A stretch of 10,468 bases of DNA, taken from positions 1 to 10,468 of the forward strand of contig JAHAWR010000050.1 of the NCBI GenBank assembly GCA_018383835.1. The letters are read 5' to 3'. The DNA is from Candidatus Jordarchaeia archaeon (GTDB lineage Archaea > Asgardarchaeota > Jordiarchaeia > Jordiarchaeales > Freyrarchaeaceae). The position numbers were made by a program, and so were the translations under genes. The notes beneath the pieces are model-generated. The model searched no databases. It was not told the DNA's origin and saw only the letters and a list, made by a program, of their open reading frames with translations. Of the stretch, positions 6,762-10,468 are shown one piece after another; position 1 is the stretch's first letter, and each line of letters starts with the position of its first letter.

Positions 6762-6902
6762 ATGGTTAAACTTGCTGGCAGAATGGGTTTGGGGAACTTC
6801 TTTACGCACATAGGACCGACCGCTCACCACACGGTTCTCGAGGATGCTGAGGGGGAGGGCCGCTTTCATGTGGCGTATGACAGCCTAACGCTTAAAGTGT
6901 AA
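6762..6902 (+). CDS. Possible 46-residue ORF or gene remnant
   Basis: ATG 6762 has AGGGGTG (6751-6757) four to five bases upstream and runs to TAA 6902. The product (ending HVAYDSLTLKV) resembles nothing I recognise. It sits between the truncated IS copy and the convergent end of the redox operon, so it may be the C-terminal stub of a gene cut by the IS, or chance. The complementary strand here should hold the 3' UTR of the redox operon. Confidence 0.25.
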   Translation: MVKLAGRMGLGNFFTHIGPTAHHTVLEDAEGEGRFHVAYDSLTLKV

Positions 6903-6910
6903 GGCGGCAG

Positions 6911-8008
6911 CTAAACTATCCGGGGCGGCTTGGAGAAATCCACTCCAGATAAGTAGCTGTGCCTAGACGTGAACCTTCTACCTAGATGGTAGAACATGTA
7001 GGATAGAGGTATGCTCTTCGGGCAGACTTCGTCGCATTTGCCGCAACAGACGCATGCGTCCGCCATGTGGAGCATCCTCGTAACGAGGAACAGTGATGGT
7101 GAGTACTTCTTTCTCTCGGCTATGAGGACACAGTCCTTGCAGAAACATAGTGGGCAAGCCCTTATGCACGCACTGCACCTAGTGCATGAGTTGAGCTGGC
7201 CCATGAACCATGAGAGCCTTTCGTTGTTAGGTGTGGATAGCAGCTTCCCCTCTTCCTCCCTCAGGGTTTCTCTTCCCTTTTCGTCCAGCAGCTTTAGTTT
7301 CTTCTCTCTCCCCAAGAGGAGCTCCTGCGGTGGGCGGTCGGAGAGGACGCCGTCTTTTCTGAGAGATTCAACTACGCGTGTTCCCTTCTCCGTCTTAGCT
7401 CCCACTAGAAGGATTTCGGGGGAGGCGAGGAGGCTTATGTACACATCTGCGTGGGGAGGTGCATGCACCTCGCATCTTCTACAGGCATCCCTCAATAATT
7501 CGCCGCTGGGCGCCGCACTCATCGCCTCTTTTAGCTCATCTCCAGCGTCGCTGTTCGCCCTAATTCCGGGGCAGTCGAATCCTATGATGAACGCTAAGTT
7601 TAGGTCAACCTGCCTTCTTTTCGCCAGCTCAACTATGGCTCTTGCCTCGCACGGCTTTACGAGCACCGCCAGCTTCTCCTTCTTTCTCTCTCTAGCCGCT
7701 CTAACTGTCGACTCTAGCCCCCGATATCCGTGAAGCAGGACGTGGTCTAGGGGGGACTCATCCACCTCCACCGCGCTCCTAGCAATGTGAAGAGAGACTT
7801 TGCCTTCTTTGCTTACACCTGAGACGATGCCCTCAGCGACACCTGTCTCAATCAAATGCTTAGCTAGGCGGCGCACCAGCTGAAGCACGTCACCCTTATA
7901 CATGAACCACTCAACCACTTTGCCCTCACCCATTAGGAGCTTTGTTTTCCCCCACGCTTTACTTGGGGGGGTCACTTGAGGTCTGCTTGCTTTCGACCCC
8001 AAGCTCAT
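6911..8008 (-). CDS. FrhB/FdhB-like iron-sulfur flavoprotein subunit
   Basis: 365 residues from ATG 8008; ATG 7933 (residue 26, MGEGKVVEWFMYKGD) may be the real start because the first 25 residues look non-conserved and overlap vhuD. LVKPCEARAIVELAKRRQVDL followed by IIGFDCPG is the signature of the F420-hydrogenase/formate-dehydrogenase beta family, whose members bind FAD and pass electrons between F420 or NAD(P) and iron-sulfur clusters. The C-terminus adds a ferredoxin-type domain: Cys275, 278, 281, 285, an extra CxCxxC at 288-293, and CCGKCDEVCP at 321-330. It is the last gene after hdrA and vhuD. The likely role is as the electron entry or exit module of an Hdr complex. Which electron carrier it uses cannot be read from the sequence. 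Confidence 0.8.
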   Translation of the reverse strand: MSLGSKASRPQVTPPSKAWGKTKLLMGEGKVVEWFMYKGDVLQLVRRLAKHLIETGVAEGIVSGVSKEGKVSLHIARSAVEVDESPLDHVLLHGYRGLESTVRAARERKKEKLAVLVKPCEARAIVELAKRRQVDLNLAFIIGFDCPGIRANSDAGDELKEAMSAAPSGELLRDACRRCEVHAPPHADVYISLLASPEILLVGAKTEKGTRVVESLRKDGVLSDRPPQELLLGREKKLKLLDEKGRETLREEEGKLLSTPNNERLSWFMGQLNSCTRCSACIRACPLCFCKDCVLIAERKKYSPSLFLVTRMLHMADACVCCGKCDEVCPKSIPLSYMFYHLGRRFTSRHSYLSGVDFSKPPRIV

Positions 8009-8442
8009 CCGCTTTCCACATTTTTAAGGGGTTAGAGCCAATGGCCCTCAATTTCTCGCTCATCTTCCTCGCTACCTCAGCGAAGTATCGGCCTTCAGCT
8101 GACGAGCAGTAGATTACTGCTACTCTCTCTGCACCTACTCCCATGAGCTCCAGTAGGTCTTGAACCATTTCAACGTGCCTCGTCGCCATCACGTTCCCGT
8201 TCTCGTACTCACACTCGCCAATGCGTCACCCGACGACCATTACACCGTCCGCACCCCTCCAGAGTAGCTTAACTATCAGGTCTGCTGAAACCCTGCCAGT
8301 GCACGGCACCCTTAGAGGTCTGAGCGTGGCGGGATACTGCAGTCTCATGATTCCAGCCATGTCGGCGGCGCCGTAGCCTCATTTCCGGGGGCGCGATGCG
8401 CCCTTTCCAGCAGAGGAATGCCCCTATCTTCGGTTCAGGCAT
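7959..8442 (-). CDS. vhuD: MvhD/VhuD-type [2Fe-2S] electron-transfer subunit with two selenocysteines and a BHB intron
   Basis: MvhD/VhuD is the small iron-sulfur adaptor that hands electrons from a hydrogenase or dehydrogenase to HdrA. Exons are 8442-8405 and 8382-7959 and encode 153 residues when UGA is read as Sec. The protein starts MPEPKIGAFLCWK-U-GYGAADMAG, where the family has CxxC followed by Y-GAD-AG. It continues RLQYPATLRPLRVPCTGRV and GADGVMVVG-U-RIGECEYENGN, where the family has VGGCHxGDCHY. UGA codons are at 8381-8379 (residue 14) and 8228-8226 (residue 65). The start ATG 8442 follows AGGAGGTGA, which overlaps the hdrA stop. The unspliced frame loses all homology after residue 13. 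Two-Sec VhuD proteins are, as I recall, known from Sec-using methanogens. Both the intron and the UGAs would make automatic gene callers report only the C-terminal fragment from 8192. Confidence 0.88.
8226..8228 (-). other. Selenocysteine UGA codon, VhuD residue 65
   Basis: GTC GGG TGA CGC ATT GGC GAG TGT replaces the first Cys of the family's GCHxGDC motif. Family sequence continues in the same frame on both sides. Confidence 0.87.
8379..8381 (-). other. Selenocysteine UGA codon, VhuD residue 14
   Basis: After intron removal the codon reads as the second Cys-equivalent of a CxxC motif (C-W-K-U). It cannot be read in the VhuD frame unless the 22-nt intron is removed. Confidence 0.82.
8383..8404 (-). 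other. BHB mRNA intron in vhuD, 22 nt, next to a selenocysteine codon
   Basis: On the minus strand: central helix CUGG (8410-8407) with CCGG (8388-8385); 5' bulge AAA (8406-8404); 3' bulge AAA (8384-8382); perfect 6-bp inner helix GGGCGC (8403-8398) with GCGCCC (8394-8389) and a 3-base loop; outer helix CCUC (8416-8413) with GAGG (8380-8377), plus a G-U pair and one bulged U. Cutting after the second base of each bulge removes 22 nt and gives TGC TGG AAA TGA GGC TAC, i.e. C-W-K-U-G-Y in frame with the rest of VhuD. The outer helix includes the GA of the UGA codon. This is a textbook BHB. Confidence 0.9.
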
Positions 8443-8444
8443 CC

Positions 8445-8456
8445 AGTCACCTCCTA
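8445..8456 (-). promoter_or_regulatory. Strong Shine-Dalgarno for vhuD overlapping the hdrA stop
   Basis: TAGGAGGTGACTGG-ATG: the hdrA stop TAG runs into AGGAGGTGA, a near-perfect ribosome-binding site, with the vhuD ATG at 8442-8440. It fixes the vhuD start upstream of the intron and ties the two genes into one operon. Confidence 0.85.
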
Positions 8457-10412
8457 TGCTAGGAGTCCCTCTATGTATGCTTCAATCTGCTTCTCCCTAT
8501 AACCTCTCCTGTATATTGCCTTTGAGGGGCAGGTGGCAGCGCACTTGCCGCACCCTCTACACGAGAGCTCGTTCACCACTGCAATTTCACCAACAGTTAT
8601 GGCACCGTAGGGACACACGAGCTCGCAGAGGCCACAGCCACTGCACCTCTCGCTTTCGACCACAGCCGTGGCAAGCTCAAGCTCCACCTCCCCAGCTGAG
8701 AGGAGGCTGATGGCGGAAGCCGCGGCAGCCTTCGCTTGGGCTACACACACATCTATAGCTTTCGGCCCTTGAACGTCACCGCAGATGAAAACGCCGCGTT
8801 TTTTCGTATCTGTTGGAGCTAGGCGCGAGTGAAACTCCTTAAGGAACCCGTCCGGACTTCTCTCAAGCTTGAGGATCTCAGAGACCTTCCTAAGGTCATC
8901 AGAGGGGACAACTCCTGTCGAAAGGACAACTAAGTCAGCCTTCAGCTCTAGAACTCTACCTGAAAGCGTGTCTTCGACCACCACCACAAGCTCCCCGCTG
9001 TCCGCGTCCTCGACAACCTCTCCAACCTGTCCTCTAAGAAACACAACGCCATACTCCCTCGCCTGAGCGTAGAACTCCTCGTAACCTTTCCCGTACGCCC
9101 TCACATCGGTGTAGCAGACAAAGACCTCGGCGCCCTCTAGGTGCTGCCTTAGCAGCATAGCGTTCTTGAGAGCCACCATGCAGCACACATTGGAACAGTA
9201 CTCGTTTTCGTTCCTGCTCCTAAAGCCGACACACTGTATCATGACAACTCTTTTAGGTTCTTTTCCGTCCGAGGGTCTTACAACTTCTCCTCCTGTCGGC
9301 CCGTTTGGGGCAAGTAGCCTCTCGAGGTGGAACTGGGTTATCACGTTAGCGTACTTGCCGTAGCCGTACTCGCCAAGCCTCGGCTGGTACGAGGCGCCAC
9401 CACAAGCTACTATTATCGCCCCCACCTCTAGGTCGACCACCTGCTCCTCTTGATCGAAGTCTATCGCTTTCTTGTCGCACGCCCTCTTACACAGCTCGCA
9501 CCTTATGCATTTTTCCATATCTATAAGGTACTTCCGAGGGACAGCTTGCGGGAACGGCAGGTAAATTGCCTTCTTTGCTCCCAGTCCAAGGTCGAAGCTG
9601 CTTGGCGTGAACACAGGGCAGACATCAGCACAAGCCCCACAGCCATTGCATAGCTCCTCCCTAACGTACCTCGGCTTCCTTCTAACCTTGACTTTAAAGT
9701 CCCCCACGTTCCCCTCGACCGACTCAACCTCACTGCAAGTTAAGATTTCTATCTCCTTACGCCTAGCGGCTTCAAGCATCAGCGGTCCAAGTATTCAGAT
9801 TGCGCAGTCGTTAGTTGGGAAAGTCCTGTCGAGCATCGCCATCCTTCCTCCGATCGTGGGGCTCTTCTCCACTAAGTAGACCTTGAACCCGTTCTTTGCC
9901 ACCTCAAGTGCAGCCTGTATCCCGCTTACCCCTCCTCCTATCACGAGGACACTGGGCTTCACGGGAAGGAGTACGCGTGGCACCTCTTCTAGGGTTCCCG
10001 CCTTAGCCACTGCTCCTCTAATCAGGTCCTTAGCCACCTCTAAGGCGTTCTCGGCGTTCATCATGTGGACGAAGGAGTCATGCTCCCTGATGTTCACGAA
10101 CTCCAGCATGTTGGGGCTGAGCCCCGCCTCGCGCAACACCCTCCTGAAAACTTCCTCATGCGTCTTAGGGGTGCACGCTGCGACAACAACTCTGTCGATC
10201 TCGAACTCCTTCACTCTCGACTTTATCAGCTCCGCTCCCGCATCGGTGCAGAGGGAGAGATGAGTTTCAGCGTGAACAACGTCCTTCAGTGTGGACGCGT
10301 ATTCTTTGAGTGCTTCGACATCGATTATACCAGCTATGTTCCTGCCTCAGTGACATACAAAAACGCCTATGCGGGAAATAATATCATCCTCCTTTTTTCC
10401 TAGCACCTCCAT
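8454..10412 (-). CDS. hdrA: Heterodisulfide reductase subunit A (HdrA) with two selenocysteines
   Basis: HdrA is the FAD- and iron-sulfur-containing core of heterodisulfide reductase complexes and can bifurcate electrons. From ATG 10412 the gene encodes 652 residues with UGA read as Sec at codon 22 (10349-10347) and codon 206 (9797-9795). The first lies in VCH-U-GRNIAG, normally VCHCGxNIAG; the second in PTNDCAI-U-ILGP, normally DCxxCIL. Other motifs: GGGVSG of the FAD fold (159-164), ferredoxin clusters CNGCGACADVC (255-265) and CIRCELCKRAC (302-312), a second nucleotide-binding segment, and two C-terminal ferredoxin motifs (CSGCGLCELVCP, CRGCGKCAATCP). GTG 10430 is an alternative start. No intron is seen. 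vhuD follows after 11 nt. Confidence 0.93.
9795..9797 (-). other. Selenocysteine UGA codon, HdrA residue 206
   Basis: GCA ATC TGA ATA CTT replaces the second Cys of the DCxxC motif next to the FAD domain. M. jannaschii HdrA is a known selenoprotein. The frame and homology continue downstream into LMLEAARRKEIEIL. Confidence 0.9.
10347..10349 (-). other. Selenocysteine UGA codon, HdrA residue 22
   Basis: CAC TGA GGC replaces the conserved Cys of the N-terminal VCHCG motif. Homology to HdrA (RIGVFVCH before it, GRNIAGIIDVE after it) continues without a frame change on both sides, so this is recoding and not a stop. Confidence 0.85.
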
Positions 10413-10446
10413 AAACGTGTCTGCTTTCACGGAGAGACGCTTCTTA

Positions 10447-10454
10447 TTTATATA
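10447..10454 (-). promoter_or_regulatory. TATA box of the hdrA operon
   Basis: TATATAAA in a very AT-rich stretch at the right edge of the window. Usual spacing places transcription start near 10423-10428, at or within a few bases of the GTG at 10430 and about 10-15 nt before ATG 10412. The mRNA is therefore nearly or fully leaderless, which leaves no 5' UTR for a selenocysteine insertion element. Confidence 0.65.
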
Positions 10455-10468
10455 TTAATTTTATTTAA

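Noticed and set aside
7011..7733. Plus-strand open frame (240 codons) opposite the FrhB/FdhB-like gene
   Set aside because: Serine-rich mirror of a clearly conserved gene, no ribosome-binding site; a chance frame in GC-rich DNA.
8379..8410. Palindrome in vhuD taken as a transposon scar with a 5-bp target duplication (TTTCC on both sides)
   Set aside because: The TTTCC repeats are explained by the two AAA bulges plus adjoining GG of the central helix; the 17-nt core is too short for any element, while BHB geometry and frame restoration fit precisely.
8379..8410. vhuD hairpin taken as a bacterial-type SECIS
   Set aside because: Bacterial SECIS lies just downstream of UGA; this hairpin is upstream, is 22 nt out of frame with the protein, and lacks the expected loop features.
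8192..9797. UGA codons in hdrA and vhuD as real stops (split genes)
   Set aside because: All four fall on conserved cysteine positions with in-frame homology continuing on both sides.

Overview
The window looks like chromosomal DNA from an uncultivated, probably thermophilic archaeon. It carries an archaeal/eukaryal-type elongation factor 2, TATA-box promoters, a GC-rich tRNA with encoded CCA, an archaeal IS607-family element, and a heterodisulfide-reductase-type redox operon. I cannot name the lineage from the sequence alone.

Layout. Positions 1-1496 hold an IS607-type element: a decayed serine-recombinase gene (tnpA) followed by an apparently intact tnpB and a right end with a hairpin. A small membrane-protein gene (to 1791) is fused to or truncated by that right end. 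Positions 1914-4147 hold EF-2. Positions 4300-4617 encode a small winged-helix-like protein. Positions 4771-4879 hold a tRNA-Gln(CUG), followed by a small CxxC protein (4916-5185). Positions 5404 to about 6755 are a second, badly decayed copy of the same IS607 element in opposite orientation. From 10412 (or 10430) down to 6911 on the minus strand runs an apparent operon, hdrA - vhuD - FrhB/FdhB-like iron-sulfur protein, with its own TATA box at the right edge.

The main result is a set of short insertions that each fold as a bulge-helix-bulge (BHB), the substrate of the archaeal tRNA splicing endonuclease. Two lie inside protein genes. A 29-nt intron (2212-2240) sits in the DTPGHVDF motif of EF-2, and a 22-nt intron (8404-8383, minus strand) sits in vhuD. 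Excision at the canonical bulge positions restores the reading frame and the conserved residues exactly. Two more interrupt tRNA-Gln, in the D-loop (about 18 nt) and at the T-stem/T-loop junction (13 nt). All four have a 5' bulge of the form A-R-A.

The second result is selenocysteine. hdrA has two in-frame UGA codons and vhuD has two, each where the family has a conserved cysteine. In vhuD the intron ends one nucleotide before the codon that precedes the first UGA is completed, so splicing creates the CxxU motif. The redox operon probably moves electrons between an FrhB/FdhB-like module, the VhuD [2Fe-2S] adaptor and the HdrA flavin; hdrB and hdrC are not in this window.
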